From the NCBI RefSeq assembly GCF_003732665.1, contig NZ_MOBP01000005.1, positions 372,001 to 436,000 of the forward strand: 64,000 nucleotides of DNA. Reading direction: 5' to 3'. Positions 49,984 to 58,411 of the stretch are shown here, piece by piece (the first letter of the stretch is position 1; each line of letters opens with the position of its first letter). Both the position numbers and the translations under genes were made by a program. A model generated the notes under the pieces. The model searched no databases. It was not told where the DNA came from and was given only the letters and a program-made list of their open reading frames with translations. The DNA is from Pseudomonas frederiksbergensis. GTDB lineage: Bacteria > Pseudomonadota > Gammaproteobacteria > Pseudomonadales > Pseudomonadaceae.

Positions 49984-50696
49984 TGCGTTTTCATCCTCCC
50001 CTCGAAGAAGGTCGTTTGATCCGCCGCTACAAGCGTTTTCTCGCCGATATCGAAACCGTTAGCGGCGAGTTGCTGACCATTCACTGCCCCAACACCGGCT
50101 CGATGCTCAATTGCCAGGTCGAGGGCGGGCAGGTCTGGTTCAGTCGCTCCAACGACCCCAAGCGCAAGTTACCCGGCACCTGGGAAATCGGCGAAACCCC
50201 TCAAGGGCGCTTGTTCTGCGTGAACACCGGGCGGGCCAACGGCTTGATCGAAGAAGCGCTGCGAGCGGGCGTGATCACCGAACTGAACGGCTTTACGGAG
50301 CTGAAACGCGAAGTGGCTTACGGTCAGGAAAGCAGCCGTATCGATTTCCGCCTCGATTACCCGAGCGGGCCGGCGTACGTGGAAGTCAAAAGCGTCACCC
50401 TGGGCTATGACGGGACAGCGGTGGCGGCGTTTCCCGACGCGGTGACACAGCGTGGGGCCAAGCATTTGCGCGAATTGGCGCATCTGGCCCGGGACGGGAT
50501 TCGTGCGGTGCAGTTGTATTGCGTCAATCTCAGTGGCATCGAGGCCGTGCGTCCTGCCGAAGAAATCGATTCGGCCTACGCCGCCGCGTTGCGCGAGGCG
50601 GTGGCGAGTGGCGTTGAGGTGCTGGCTTATGGCGTGCAACTTAGCCACGAAGGGATGGTGGTGGATCGACGTCTTGACGTGCTGCTCAACGGTTAA
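49983..50696 (+). CDS. sfsA: SfsA family DNA/RNA nuclease
   Basis: 237 residues. N-terminal OB-fold-like part ([15 protein letters not shown] ... HCPNTGSML) and a C-terminal nuclease-like region with [23 protein letters not shown], the PD-(D/E)xK-type D..ExK core. Named for sugar fermentation stimulation in E. coli, where it has nuclease activity. Translationally coupled to the aminotransferase (TGATG). Converges with the Rieske gene, overlapping it by 4 bases. Confidence 0.93.
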   Translation: MRFHPPLEEGRLIRRYKRFLADIETVSGELLTIHCPNTGSMLNCQVEGGQVWFSRSNDPKRKLPGTWEIGETPQGRLFCVNTGRANGLIEEALRAGVITELNGFTELKREVAYGQESSRIDFRLDYPSGPAYVEVKSVTLGYDGTAVAAFPDAVTQRGAKHLRELAHLARDGIRAVQLYCVNLSGIEAVRPAEEIDSAYAAALREAVASGVEVLAYGVQLSHEGMVVDRRLDVLLNG

Positions 50697-51010
50697 AGGC
50701 TGATCCAGATCCCTTGCGCGTCTTCGCGGCTGGGGATTGCGGTCAGGGATTGCCCGGCACACGGGCCGGCGACGCATTCGCCGTCTTCGATCAGAAACAG
50801 TGCGCCATGGGTGGCGCACTGGATCAGGCTGTTGCTCGGGTCCAGGAACTGGTCGGGCTTCCATTCCAGGCCGACGCCCCGGTGCGGGCAGCGGTTGATA
50901 TAGACGTAAACCTGACCCGCCCGGCGTACGGCGAAGAGCTTTTGACCGTCGATGTCGAAACCGCGGCTGCTGGCGTCGGCCAACTCCGAGCCTGGGCAAA
51001 GAAACTTCAT
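50693..51010 (-). CDS. Small Rieske [2Fe-2S] protein
   Basis: 105 residues from ATG 51010 ([12 protein letters not shown]). The frame continues to 51082 without support. A single Rieske domain with both ligand loops, C-P-H-R-G ([12 protein letters not shown]) and C-A-T-H-G ([15 protein letters not shown]). No membrane anchor, so a soluble ferredoxin-type electron carrier; partner oxygenase or reductase not present nearby. Divergent from the haem transporter and possibly sharing its Fur-box region. Confidence 0.9.
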   Translation of the reverse strand: MKFLCPGSELADASSRGFDIDGQKLFAVRRAGQVYVYINRCPHRGVGLEWKPDQFLDPSNSLIQCATHGALFLIEDGECVAGPCAGQSLTAIPSREDAQGIWISL

Positions 51011-51061
51011 GACTATCCTCAAGCGTCTCGGCCCGTGACGAGAGATGTCCGGGCTTGACGT

Positions 51062-51080
51062 GCAAATGCAAACAATTATC
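51062..51080. promoter_or_regulatory. Putative Fur box, haem transporter promoter
   Basis: GCAAATGCAAACAATTATC matches 13 of 19 bases of the Fur consensus GATAATGATAATCATTATC. It lies 93 bases before hmuT and just behind the divergent Rieske gene. Iron regulation of the operon is inferred. Confidence 0.6.
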
Positions 51081-51172
51081 AAATGGACGCCCGCCCTGGG
51101 GCGCGTGCGGTGTGCCGAGGATACTTGGCCTGTCCGCCCGATGCCCGGGAAAACCTTTCAAGGAAGCTGTTT

Positions 51173-52045
51173 ATGCGCCTGAGCCCCCGCGTTGTTGCCG
51201 TGTGTGTCGGACTCCTCGTCAGCCATCAGGCGGCTGCGGCCGAACTGCCGCAACGTTGGGTCAGTGCCGGCGGCGCCCTGACGGAATGGGTCAGCGTCTT
51301 GGGTGGCGAGTCGAAACTGGTGGGCGTCGATACCACCAGCCAACATCCCGAATCCCTCAAGACGCTGCCGAGCATCGGTTATCAGCGGCAGTTGTCGGCG
51401 GAAGGCATCTTGAGCTTACGCCCGCAGATACTGGTCGGCACCGAGGAAATGGGGCCCCCGCCGATACTCTCGCAGATTCGCAACGCCGGGGTTCAGGTTG
51501 AGTTGTTCTCGGCGCAGGCGGATTTGCCGGCGTTGCACAGCAACCTTGAGCATCTGGGCAAGCTACTCGGTGCCGAGGATCAGGCTTCGCAAGCGTGGCA
51601 GGCGTATCAACAACAACTGGATCAGCAAAAGTCCCGGGTCACCCAGGCGCAGCTCAAGCAGAAAGCGCCGGGTGTGTTGCTGTTGCTCGGTCATATGGGC
51701 GGCAAACCGATGATCGCCGGCAAGGACACTGCCGCCGATTGGCTGTTGCAACAGGCTGGGGGCCACAATCTGGCGACCCATACCGGCTACAAACCTTTTT
51801 CCAATGAATCCCTGGCCAGCCTGAACCCCGAAGTGCTGGTGTTTGCCGATCGCGCATTGACCGGTGACGCGGCCCGGGCGGCGTTGTTCAAGGAAAACCC
51901 GATCCTGTCCTCGACCCGCGCAGCCAAGAATGGGCGAGTGATGGAGCTCGACCCGACGTTGCTGGTGGGCGGGTTGGGGCCACGCTTGCCCGAGGCGCTG
52001 AAAAAACTGTCTGACGGTTTTTATCCCGGCGCGAGCGGCCAATGA
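51173..52045 (+). CDS. hmuT: Haem ABC transporter substrate-binding protein
   Basis: 290 residues from ATG 51173, which gives a signal peptide (SPRVVAVCVGLLVSHQAAAA). The frame can extend to 51083 but loses it. A type III periplasmic binding fold: WVSAGGALTEWVSVLGG, LKTLPSIGYQRQLSAEGILSLRPQILVG. Tyr70 in SIGYQRQ matches the haem-ligand Tyr of PhuT/HmuT. Delivers haem to the permease. Its stop overlaps hmuU by 4 bases. Confidence 0.92.
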   Translation: MRLSPRVVAVCVGLLVSHQAAAAELPQRWVSAGGALTEWVSVLGGESKLVGVDTTSQHPESLKTLPSIGYQRQLSAEGILSLRPQILVGTEEMGPPPILSQIRNAGVQVELFSAQADLPALHSNLEHLGKLLGAEDQASQAWQAYQQQLDQQKSRVTQAQLKQKAPGVLLLLGHMGGKPMIAGKDTAADWLLQQAGGHNLATHTGYKPFSNESLASLNPEVLVFADRALTGDAARAALFKENPILSSTRAAKNGRVMELDPTLLVGGLGPRLPEALKKLSDGFYPGASGQ

Positions 52046-53079
52046 CCACCCTGGTTAAACCTCGCGCACTGTTTATTGGCTTGAGCCTGCTGTGTTTGCT
52101 GGCGATCTGGTTGTCCCTGGCCCTTGGGCCGGTGAGCTTGCCGCTGCTCGATACGTTGCGGGCGGCGTTGCGGCTGATCGGCGTGCCGATTGCTCCGGAC
52201 GGGTTGGAGCAGGCTGAACTGATTCTCGGGCAGATTCGCCTGCCAAGAACATTGCTGGGGCTGGCGGTGGGTGGTGTGTTGGCGTTGTCCGGGGTGGCGA
52301 TGCAGGGGTTGTTTCGCAATCCTTTGGCTGATCCGGGGCTGGTCGGGGTTTCCAGTGGTGCGGCGCTGGGCGCGGCGATTGCGATTGTCGGCGGCTCCGC
52401 GTTTGGCGGTTTGCCGGAAGCCTTCGGGCCTTATCTTTTGTCGTTGTGTGCGTTTCTCGGTGGGCTCGGCGTGACCGCGTTGGTCTATCGACTGGGCCGA
52501 CGTAATGGGCAGACCAATGTCGCGACCATGCTGTTGGCGGGGATCGCGCTGACGGCACTGGCCGGTTCGGCGGTGGGTTTGTTCACTTACCTGGCGGACG
52601 ACGCGACCCTGCGCACGCTGACCTTCTGGAACCTGGGCAGTCTCAACGGCGCCAGTTACTCGCGGCTCTGGCCGTTGCTGCTGGTGACGGCCGGTGTGGC
52701 GCTGTGGTTGCCACGCCGGGCCAAGGCGCTGAATGCATTGCTGTTGGGTGAGTCGGAGGCCGGTCACTTGGGCATCGATGTCGAAGGGCTCAAGCGCGAA
52801 TTGGTGTTCTGCACTGCGCTGGGGGTTGGCGCGGCGGTGGCGGCGGCAGGGATGATTGGTTTTGTCGGGCTGGTGGTGCCGCATCTGGTGCGGCTGTTGG
52901 CCGGGCCGGATCACAAAGTGCTGTTGCCGGCCTCGGTGCTGGCGGGGGCGAGTCTGTTGTTGTTTGCCGATCTGGTGGCGCGCCTGGCCCTGGCGCCGGC
53001 CGAGTTGCCGATCGGTATCGTCACCGCCTTCATCGGCGCACCGTTCTTTCTATTTCTGCTGCTCAGGAGGCCTGCCTGA
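52042..53079 (+). CDS. hmuU: Haem ABC transporter permease
   Basis: 345 residues, FecCD/BtuC-type with about ten membrane helices. Conserved [37 protein letters not shown] at the start of the fold, [12 protein letters not shown], and [16 protein letters not shown] before the coupling helix. Overlaps hmuV by one base. Confidence 0.95.
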   Translation: MTTLVKPRALFIGLSLLCLLAIWLSLALGPVSLPLLDTLRAALRLIGVPIAPDGLEQAELILGQIRLPRTLLGLAVGGVLALSGVAMQGLFRNPLADPGLVGVSSGAALGAAIAIVGGSAFGGLPEAFGPYLLSLCAFLGGLGVTALVYRLGRRNGQTNVATMLLAGIALTALAGSAVGLFTYLADDATLRTLTFWNLGSLNGASYSRLWPLLLVTAGVALWLPRRAKALNALLLGESEAGHLGIDVEGLKRELVFCTALGVGAAVAAAGMIGFVGLVVPHLVRLLAGPDHKVLLPASVLAGASLLLFADLVARLALAPAELPIGIVTAFIGAPFFLFLLLRRPA

Positions 53080-53846
53080 TGCTGCGCACGGAAAACCTGT
53101 CGATCCGTCGCGGTAGCAAAACCGTGCTGGCGGGCATCACGCTCGAACTCAACCCGGGGGAAGTCCTCGGCGTGCTGGGCCCGAACGGCGCCGGCAAAAG
53201 TACGTTGCTCGGTGCCTTGTGCGGGGAGCTGCATCCGGATGAGGGACATGTTTGGCTCGACCAGCAGGAGTTACGGGACTGCACCGGTATCCAGCGCGCC
53301 CAACGACTGGCAGTGTTACCGCAAGTGTCGACCCTGGACTTTGCCTTCCGCGTCGAAGAAGTGGTCGGCATGGGGCGCTTGCCCTGGCAGAGTGGCCGGG
53401 TGCGCGATGACGAAATCGTCGCCGCCGCATTGGCCGCCGCCGATGCCGGGCATCTGAGCGCTCGCAGTTATCTGGCCCTGTCTGGTGGCGAACGTCAGCG
53501 CGTGCATCTGGCCCGGGTGCTGGCGCAGCTATGGCCGGGGGAGGCGGGGCAGACGTTGCTGCTGGATGAGCCGACCTCGATGCTCGATCCGCTGCATCAG
53601 CACACCACCCTGCAAGCGGTGCGCGAATTTGCCGATCGCGGTGCGGCGGTGCTGGTGATCCTGCATGATCTGAACCTGGCGGCGCGTTATTGTGACCGCA
53701 TCTTGCTGCTCGAAGGCGGGCGCCCGGTGGCATTGGATACGCCGCAGCAAGTGTTGCGTCCGGAACCGCTCAAAGCAGTGTTCGGCCTGGAAGTACTGGT
53801 GCAACCGCACCCGGAGCGTGGGCATCCGCTGATCATCGCCCGCTGA
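53079..53846 (+). CDS. hmuV: Haem ABC transporter ATP-binding protein
   Basis: 255 residues. Walker [14 protein letters not shown]-loop region [12 protein letters not shown], signature [16 protein letters not shown], Walker [17 protein letters not shown], and H-loop ILHDLN. Completes the HmuTUV importer. An outer-membrane haem receptor and haem-degrading gene (phuR/phuS type) are not next to it. Confidence 0.96.
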   Translation: MLRTENLSIRRGSKTVLAGITLELNPGEVLGVLGPNGAGKSTLLGALCGELHPDEGHVWLDQQELRDCTGIQRAQRLAVLPQVSTLDFAFRVEEVVGMGRLPWQSGRVRDDEIVAAALAAADAGHLSARSYLALSGGERQRVHLARVLAQLWPGEAGQTLLLDEPTSMLDPLHQHTTLQAVREFADRGAAVLVILHDLNLAARYCDRILLLEGGRPVALDTPQQVLRPEPLKAVFGLEVLVQPHPERGHPLIIAR

Positions 53847-53867
53847 GTCATTCATCGAGGTGAGAAC

Positions 53868-54719
53868 ATGCGAGGGATTTTGCTGCTGGCGGTGCTGTTA
53901 CTGAGTGCTTGTCAGCATGTGTCCGCGCCGCCACCGATCAGCGGCGAGATTCGCGACTTGCACAATGGCCAGTCGCTGACGGCGCAAGAACTGCTTACAA
54001 GATTGGCCAAGTCGTCACGGCTGATCGTCGGCGAACAGCACGACAACCGCGATCACCATCAACTGCAATTGTGGTTGTTGCGAGCGCTGGGTCAGCAGCG
54101 GGCGCAAGGTAGCCTGCTGCTGGAAATGCTCACGCCGGATCAACAACTGCGTGTCAATGACGTGCGCCAGGCCTCGACACCCCCGGTTGATCTGCCCGGC
54201 GCATTGGCCTGGCAATCGGGCTGGGACTGGGGAATGTACGGGCCGATTGTGCGGTTTGCCCTGGGCCAACCCTATCCGTTACTGGCGGCCAATCTGGACA
54301 ACAGCGAAGTTCGTGGTTTCTACACCCAGCCCAAGCCCGTGGGCGGTTCACGCAGCAATGCGCCGTCGGTCAAGAAAGAACTGCTGGAGCAAATCAGCGG
54401 CTCCCATTGCGGCCTGCTGCCCCAGTCGCAAATGCCGGCGATGCTGGCGGTGCAGCAACAACGTGATCGGCGCATGGCCGAGCGATTGATCGCGGCACCG
54501 ACGCCATCACTGTTCTTTGCCGGTGCCTACCATGCGCGCAAGGATGTGGGCGTGCCGCTGCATGTGCTGGACCTGGGCGCGCCTGAAGCGCCCACGGTGT
54601 TGATGCTGGCGCAGCAGGGTAGCGCGGTCACACCGGCCATGGCCGATTATGTCTGGTACACGCCTGCCACGCCGGCGCCGGATTATTGCGCAGAGATGCG
54701 CAAGCAGATGCGCCAGTAA
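53868..54719 (+). CDS. ChaN family haem/iron-regulated lipoprotein
   Basis: 283 residues. Lipoprotein signal with lipobox LLLSAC at the N-terminus. Core IVGEQHDNRDHHQLQLWLLRAL with the conserved GEQHDN block, LLEMLTPDQQ, and GWDWGMYGPI fit the ChaN/PhuW-like family (PF04187), whose Campylobacter member binds two haems. Follows hmuV by 21 bases and is probably part of the same iron-starvation operon. Role in haem handling inferred. Confidence 0.88.
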   Translation: MRGILLLAVLLLSACQHVSAPPPISGEIRDLHNGQSLTAQELLTRLAKSSRLIVGEQHDNRDHHQLQLWLLRALGQQRAQGSLLLEMLTPDQQLRVNDVRQASTPPVDLPGALAWQSGWDWGMYGPIVRFALGQPYPLLAANLDNSEVRGFYTQPKPVGGSRSNAPSVKKELLEQISGSHCGLLPQSQMPAMLAVQQQRDRRMAERLIAAPTPSLFFAGAYHARKDVGVPLHVLDLGAPEAPTVLMLAQQGSAVTPAMADYVWYTPATPAPDYCAEMRKQMRQ

Positions 54720-54735
54720 GCACTTTTTCACAGGC

Positions 54736-54762
54736 AAAAAAAGACCCGGCAAGAGCCGGGTC
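54736..54762 (-). terminator. PrrF terminator
   Basis: GACCCGGC and GCCGGGTC, 8-bp stem with 4-base loop; T run on the minus side only (A run 54736-54742 on plus). Confidence 0.93.
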
Positions 54763-54849
54763 AAATAACCGTGATTAGCCTGATGAGGAGATAATCTGAG
54801 AGTCCGAACCAAGGGCTTTTCAGAATATCGACCAGTCTCGCGACCAGTT
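54736..54849 (-). ncRNA. prrF: PrrF small RNA (iron-sparing response)
   Basis: About 114 nt on the minus strand. The central segment includes the known PrrF words GATTATCTCCTCATCAGGCT and AATCACGG, ending in a terminator GACCCGGC-TCTT-GCCGGGTC plus seven T. The start is just after a -10 (TATGAT) and a Fur box. PrrF RNAs are made when iron is low and, with Hfq, repress mRNAs of iron-rich proteins (sodB, sdh, acn). A single copy is seen here; the second PrrF of Pseudomonas would be elsewhere. Ends approximate. Confidence 0.93.
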
Positions 54850-54851
54850 GT

Positions 54852-54883
54852 GATAATCATAGCGATTCTCATTACCAAGTCAA
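54852..54883 (-). promoter_or_regulatory. prrF promoter with overlapping Fur box
   Basis: -35 TTGACT (54883-54878) and -10 TATGAT (54861-54856), 16 bases apart on the minus strand. GATAATCATAGCGATTCTC at 54852-54870 matches 14 of 19 bases of the Fur consensus and covers the -10, so iron-loaded Fur would block it. Confidence 0.88.
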
Positions 54884-54911
54884 CCGCTGTTTTCCCATTA
54901 ATTTTAAATTC

Positions 54912-54943
54912 GCCTGAAAGCCCCATAACCATTGGGCTTCAGC
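54912..54943 (-). terminator. Possible hairpin terminator of the cNMP-binding gene
   Basis: On the minus strand GCTGAAGCCC and GGGGCTTTCAGGC pair imperfectly, overlapping the stop codon, followed by AATTTAAAATT. Confidence 0.4.
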
Positions 54944-55739
54944 CTGGAAATTTAACCGAACTCAGTTGAGTGACCTGCTTATTCAGCAGGTCGATACGCC
55001 GCGCCATGCTCTCGATCAGGCTGTGGGCGATTTTCGGATTGCTTTGGGTCAGGCTCAGAAAGTGATCCTTGGGAATCAGCATCACCGTACTCGGTTCGCG
55101 GGTGATCACGCTGGCGTTGCGCTTCTCGCCGGTGAACACCGCCATGGCGCCGAAAATCTCGTCCTTGGGCACATCGCCGACTTTATGCCCGTCGACAAAG
55201 GCCTCGGCGTGGCCTTCGATGATGACAAATACGTGGTCCGCCTCATCGCCCTGGCGGATCAGCACTTCGCCACTGGCCACGCGTTGAAAGCCATGGGTGG
55301 TGCGAAACTCGGGCGGCTTCAGGCGCGTGACCGCATCGCAGAGCAGGGCGGTCTGGCCGAGCAGGTATTGCAGGAACAACTCCGCACGCTGCGGTTCGGC
55401 ATAAATATGCTGGAACACTTCGGTGCGCCGGTAGGGAGTCAACGAAAACGGACTGTCGCTGTGCAAGCGGCAGTTGGGCTGCTCGACATCCTGGCGCAGG
55501 CCGACCAGATCGCCTTCATGCAAATAGAACAAGCTGCGCTGAGCGACAGAGCCCTGCAGCAAGCCATTGTCGAGCACAAACAGTTGATCGCCCGGCAGCA
55601 ACGGCGCGAGGTCGTCAGCGGCAGCAAACTCAAGCGCCGGACCGCAGGGCGATAACCCCTCCAGCAATCGGGCCGGAAGACTTTGCAGGCGATTGATCAG
55701 TGTGTCGGCGTAGGCCGGTTGTTCCCCGAGCAAGTACAT
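54939..55739 (-). CDS. Cyclic-nucleotide-binding domain protein
   Basis: 266 residues. The N-terminal half (about 1-140) has no recognised domain: a possible second barrel with LLPGDQLFVLDNGLLQGSV. At about 150-250 is a cNMP-binding fold: SGEVLIRQGDEADHVFVIIEGHAEAFVDGHKVGDVPKDEIFGAMAVFTGEKRNAS-type core. The phosphate-binding cassette reads FGAMAVFTGEKRNASV rather than FGE-ALL-x-RAA, so true cAMP binding is unsure. No HTH is present, so it is not a Crp-type regulator. Followed closely by the TfoX-C gene upstream in the same direction. Confidence 0.85.
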   Translation of the reverse strand: MYLLGEQPAYADTLINRLQSLPARLLEGLSPCGPALEFAAADDLAPLLPGDQLFVLDNGLLQGSVAQRSLFYLHEGDLVGLRQDVEQPNCRLHSDSPFSLTPYRRTEVFQHIYAEPQRAELFLQYLLGQTALLCDAVTRLKPPEFRTTHGFQRVASGEVLIRQGDEADHVFVIIEGHAEAFVDGHKVGDVPKDEIFGAMAVFTGEKRNASVITREPSTVMLIPKDHFLSLTQSNPKIAHSLIESMARRIDLLNKQVTQLSSVKFPG

Positions 55740-55755
55740 GGCGAAGTGCGCCTGT

Positions 55756-56031
55756 TCAATTCTTGTGGCGTGAAGAGATCGCTTCCAGTTGTTTGTTCAG
55801 CGCTTCCTTGCGTTCGGCGGGGATGTCGTTCCAGTGCACGTCCATCAGGGCGCCTTCGATTGCGTACAGCAACACCTTGGACGCCCGGAACCCGCGCGTG
55901 CGCACGGCCCGATAAGCGTCCACCGCCCCCAGGCGACGCAAGTCCGAGGCACTGTGGATGCCCACGGCATGCAGCCACTGTGCCGACGTCTTGCCAAGAT
56001 TCTTCAGGTGTTGCAGTTCATCATTCATCAA
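55756..56031 (-). CDS. TfoX/Sxy C-terminal domain protein
   Basis: 91 residues (start at either of two adjacent ATGs). LKNLGKTSAQWLHAVGIHSASDLRRLGAVDAY is a helix-hairpin-helix-like TfoX_C segment. The N-terminal TfoX domain that in Haemophilus/Vibrio works in competence is absent, so this is a stand-alone C-terminal form, common in pseudomonads. Function unknown; 16 bases from the cNMP-binding gene, likely co-transcribed. Confidence 0.82.
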   Translation of the reverse strand: MMNDELQHLKNLGKTSAQWLHAVGIHSASDLRRLGAVDAYRAVRTRGFRASKVLLYAIEGALMDVHWNDIPAERKEALNKQLEAISSRHKN

Positions 56032-56189
56032 GCCTCCTTGCGACGGCCGAACGGTGCGTGGGCGAGCCTTTGAGGAGTGTAGCCATCAGTAGGAAAAGCG
56101 TGATTGTTTGGTCGGATTCGACGCAAAAGCTTCTAAGCGGCGCGTTCGAAGGGCTGCGAATGCAGTAGAGGAGGGCGACACAATCCCTT

Positions 56190-56277
56190 GTGGGAGCGGG
56201 CTTGCTCGCGAAAGCGGCGTGGCAGGCGAAATGAATGTTGAAGGTTAAACCGCATTCGCGAGCAAGCCCGCTCCCAC
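56190..56277. repeat. REPIN doublet
   Basis: REP copies at 56190-56212 and 56255-56277, inverted; spacer diverged. Confidence 0.92.
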
Positions 56278-56300
56278 AGAAATTGCGTCGTGTCAGGTTT

Positions 56301-56645
56301 TTAGCGGGTGCGATAACGCAGGCGTGTCCCGAAGTTCATCGACATCAGAATCTCGTCGGCACTCAGCTCGGGCGGGAAGTAAGCGCCGGAGATTTGCGCA
56401 TGGGCTAGGCTCGCGCCTTCCAGGGACGCATTACGAAAGTCGATGCCGCGCAAATCGGCGGAACGGAAGTAGGCATCGGTAAAGTCGACGCCATCGGCGT
56501 TCAGTTCACGCAGGTCGAGACCACGGAAATCGCCGCCGACCATATTGATCGGGCCGTCTAGAGGGCGTTCTTTGTTGAAACCTGTGATGTCGTCTTTGTG
56601 CAGCAAGGCATAAAGCGGGGTGTCGAGAAGTTTCGGCTGGCTCAT
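56301..56645 (-). CDS. Pentapeptide repeat protein
   Basis: 114 residues. A short run of A(D/N)LxX-type repeats in the middle: DFRGLDLRELNADGVDFTDAYFRSADLRGIDFRNASLEGASLAHAQ, about nine units, enough for two turns of a right-handed beta helix. Flanked by non-repeat ends. Too short for a Qnr-type gyrase protector; role unknown. Not in an obvious operon. Confidence 0.85.
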   Translation of the reverse strand: MSQPKLLDTPLYALLHKDDITGFNKERPLDGPINMVGGDFRGLDLRELNADGVDFTDAYFRSADLRGIDFRNASLEGASLAHAQISGAYFPPELSADEILMSMNFGTRLRYRTR

Positions 56646-56736
56646 GTCACATCACCTGTTGGTTTTATGACGCCAGTATAGTGCCACTATTTGACAGCCG
56701 TGAAGCCGGTGAAGGCTCCACGGCTGAAATAGTTTT

Positions 56737-58293
56737 TTACAGACCTGGCATGCGTTGGCGAATCTGCGCCACGACCGTGTCCAGGGTCCCGCTTTCGTTG
56801 GTCTGAACCCGTTTGCTGCACAGGATCTCGGCCGGGGTCAGTGCTTCGCGGCTGGCTTGCTGGTCGGCGATAACGGCTAGGTTGGCGTCGGACGGATCCT
56901 TTTTGTCTGCCTGACGCAGGGCCAGCCAGGTCTCGATCACGGCTTGCGGCGCGTTGCAGTCCAGGATCAGGAACGGTGCACCGGTGGCTTCGGCAATTTT
57001 TGCCGCGCCGTCACGCTGATCGCGCTTGAGGTAAGTGGCATCGATCACCACCGGGAAACCGGCGCGCAGGATGATGGCGGCGATGTCATGCAGGCGGGTG
57101 TAGGTCGTGGCGCTGGCGTCAGCGCTATAGATGCCGGCATGGGGATCGTTCTGAACCGTTTGCTCGCCGAACAGACGCTTGCGTTCGACATCGGAACGCA
57201 GGCGAACGGCGCCCAGGGCTTCGACCAGACGCATGGCCACGCGGCTCTTGCCGACTGCGGAAACGCCGTGGGTAATCGCCAGGAAACGCGAAGGAATGGT
57301 GCTGTAGCTTTCCGCCAGGTTGGTGTAGTTGCGGTACTGGCGCAGGGTGGTGGCGCGCTGCACCGGATCGGCCTCGGCCGGCATGCTGAACAGGCTGATC
57401 TTGGCGCGAACCAGGGCGCGGTAGGCTTTATAGAAGTTCAGCAGCTCAAGGCCCTGGTAATCGCCGGTCAGCTCCAGGTACTGGCTGATGAAACGGCGGG
57501 CCAGGCTTTTCAGGCCACGGTCTTCCAGGTCCATCGCGAGGAAACCGGTGTCGGCGTAGACGTCGGTGAAGCGGAACGGCTCGTTGAATTCGATGCAGTC
57601 GAAGATCACGACCTTACCGTCGATCACGGTGGCGTTGCCCAAGTGGATGTCACCGTGGCATTCGCGAATGAAACCTTCGGTCTTGCGTTGGTTAAACAGC
57701 GACTTCAGACGTTCGAAGCTGCTTTCGGCCCAGGCTTGCAGGGCGTCGAGTTGCAGCAGGTCGGCTTTATCGCTGAGGAACGGGCGGATCTGTTCAAAGT
57801 TCTGGCGCACCGGTGCCATCACGGCGTCCGGGGTGCCGGCTTCGTGTTCAGCGGGGACTTTCGGTGCGGTGAGGTGGAATTGCGCGATTTGCGCGGCCAT
57901 CTCGTCGATGTGCGCGGTGGTCAGTTCGCCGTTGGCTTGCAGGGTGCTGAGCAATTGGCTTTGCGGGAACTGGCGCATTTTCAGGGCGAAATCGACGACC
58001 GGGCCATCACCGCCCAGTTGTGGTGCTTCAGCGCTGCCAGTGATCGGCAACACTTCCAGATACAAATCGTTGGTCAGGCGTTGGTTCAGACGCAGCTCTT
58101 CGCCGCAGAAATGTTCGCGAGCATCGAGGTTGGTGAAGTCGAGGAAACCGAAATTCACCGGTTTCTTCACTTTATAAGCAAAGGGACCCGTGAGGATGAC
58201 CCAGGAGATATGGGTCTCGATAACCTGGAACCCCTCAACGGGATGCGGGTAGAGGGCCGGGTTTTGCAGGGCGGCAATCAGGGACTGGCTCAC
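56737..58293 (-). CDS. Fused kinase-like (APH) and P-loop ATPase protein
   Basis: 518 residues from GTG 58293 (SQSLIAALQNPALYP); an upstream extension to 58488 would overlap the divergent mrcB region. The first about 330 residues look like an aminoglycoside-phosphotransferase/kinase fold: VIETHISWVILTGPFAYKVKKPV, ECHGDIHLGNATVI (catalytic HGD loop) and IFDCIEFNEPFRFTDVYADTGFLAMDLED (metal Asp). The rest is a P-loop kinase domain with Walker A HGVSAVGKSRVAMRL and FLILDCNAP. This double-domain family is widespread but uncharacterised; antibiotic resistance is not implied. Confidence 0.88.
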   Translation of the reverse strand: MSQSLIAALQNPALYPHPVEGFQVIETHISWVILTGPFAYKVKKPVNFGFLDFTNLDAREHFCGEELRLNQRLTNDLYLEVLPITGSAEAPQLGGDGPVVDFALKMRQFPQSQLLSTLQANGELTTAHIDEMAAQIAQFHLTAPKVPAEHEAGTPDAVMAPVRQNFEQIRPFLSDKADLLQLDALQAWAESSFERLKSLFNQRKTEGFIRECHGDIHLGNATVIDGKVVIFDCIEFNEPFRFTDVYADTGFLAMDLEDRGLKSLARRFISQYLELTGDYQGLELLNFYKAYRALVRAKISLFSMPAEADPVQRATTLRQYRNYTNLAESYSTIPSRFLAITHGVSAVGKSRVAMRLVEALGAVRLRSDVERKRLFGEQTVQNDPHAGIYSADASATTYTRLHDIAAIILRAGFPVVIDATYLKRDQRDGAAKIAEATGAPFLILDCNAPQAVIETWLALRQADKKDPSDANLAVIADQQASREALTPAEILCSKRVQTNESGTLDTVVAQIRQRMPGL

Positions 58294-58397
58294 AGGCGAT
58301 CCTTCAGAGTCTGGGGAAAATTCACGGCCGCCATTATGGCCGCAAGTCCGCCGGACGCAAACCTCGGCAGGCTCCTGTTGAGTATGAATAAAGTGCG

Positions 58398-58403
58398 TAT
58401 AAT
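58398..58403 (+). promoter_or_regulatory. Possible -10 (TATAAT) of mrcB
   Basis: Perfect TATAAT ending 8 bases before the mrcB ATG; the -35 at 17 bases is CTGTTG-like, weak. If used, the transcript would start at or 2 bases before the ATG. Confidence 0.5.
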
Positions 58404-58411
58404 CCGCCGCC

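Noticed and set aside
54743..54762. Hairpin after the ChaN-like gene as its terminator
   Set aside because: The T run is on the minus side only; the hairpin belongs to PrrF. It may still slow plus-strand transcription.
56694..56727. CAGCCGTG...CACGGCTG hairpin near the end of the kinase/ATPase gene
   Set aside because: Lacks a T run on the minus side; on the plus side there is TTTTTT but no plus-strand gene upstream. Left uncalled.
56737..58293. Aminoglycoside resistance gene
   Set aside because: The kinase-like fold is fused to a P-loop domain in a core-genome setting; no resistance island features.
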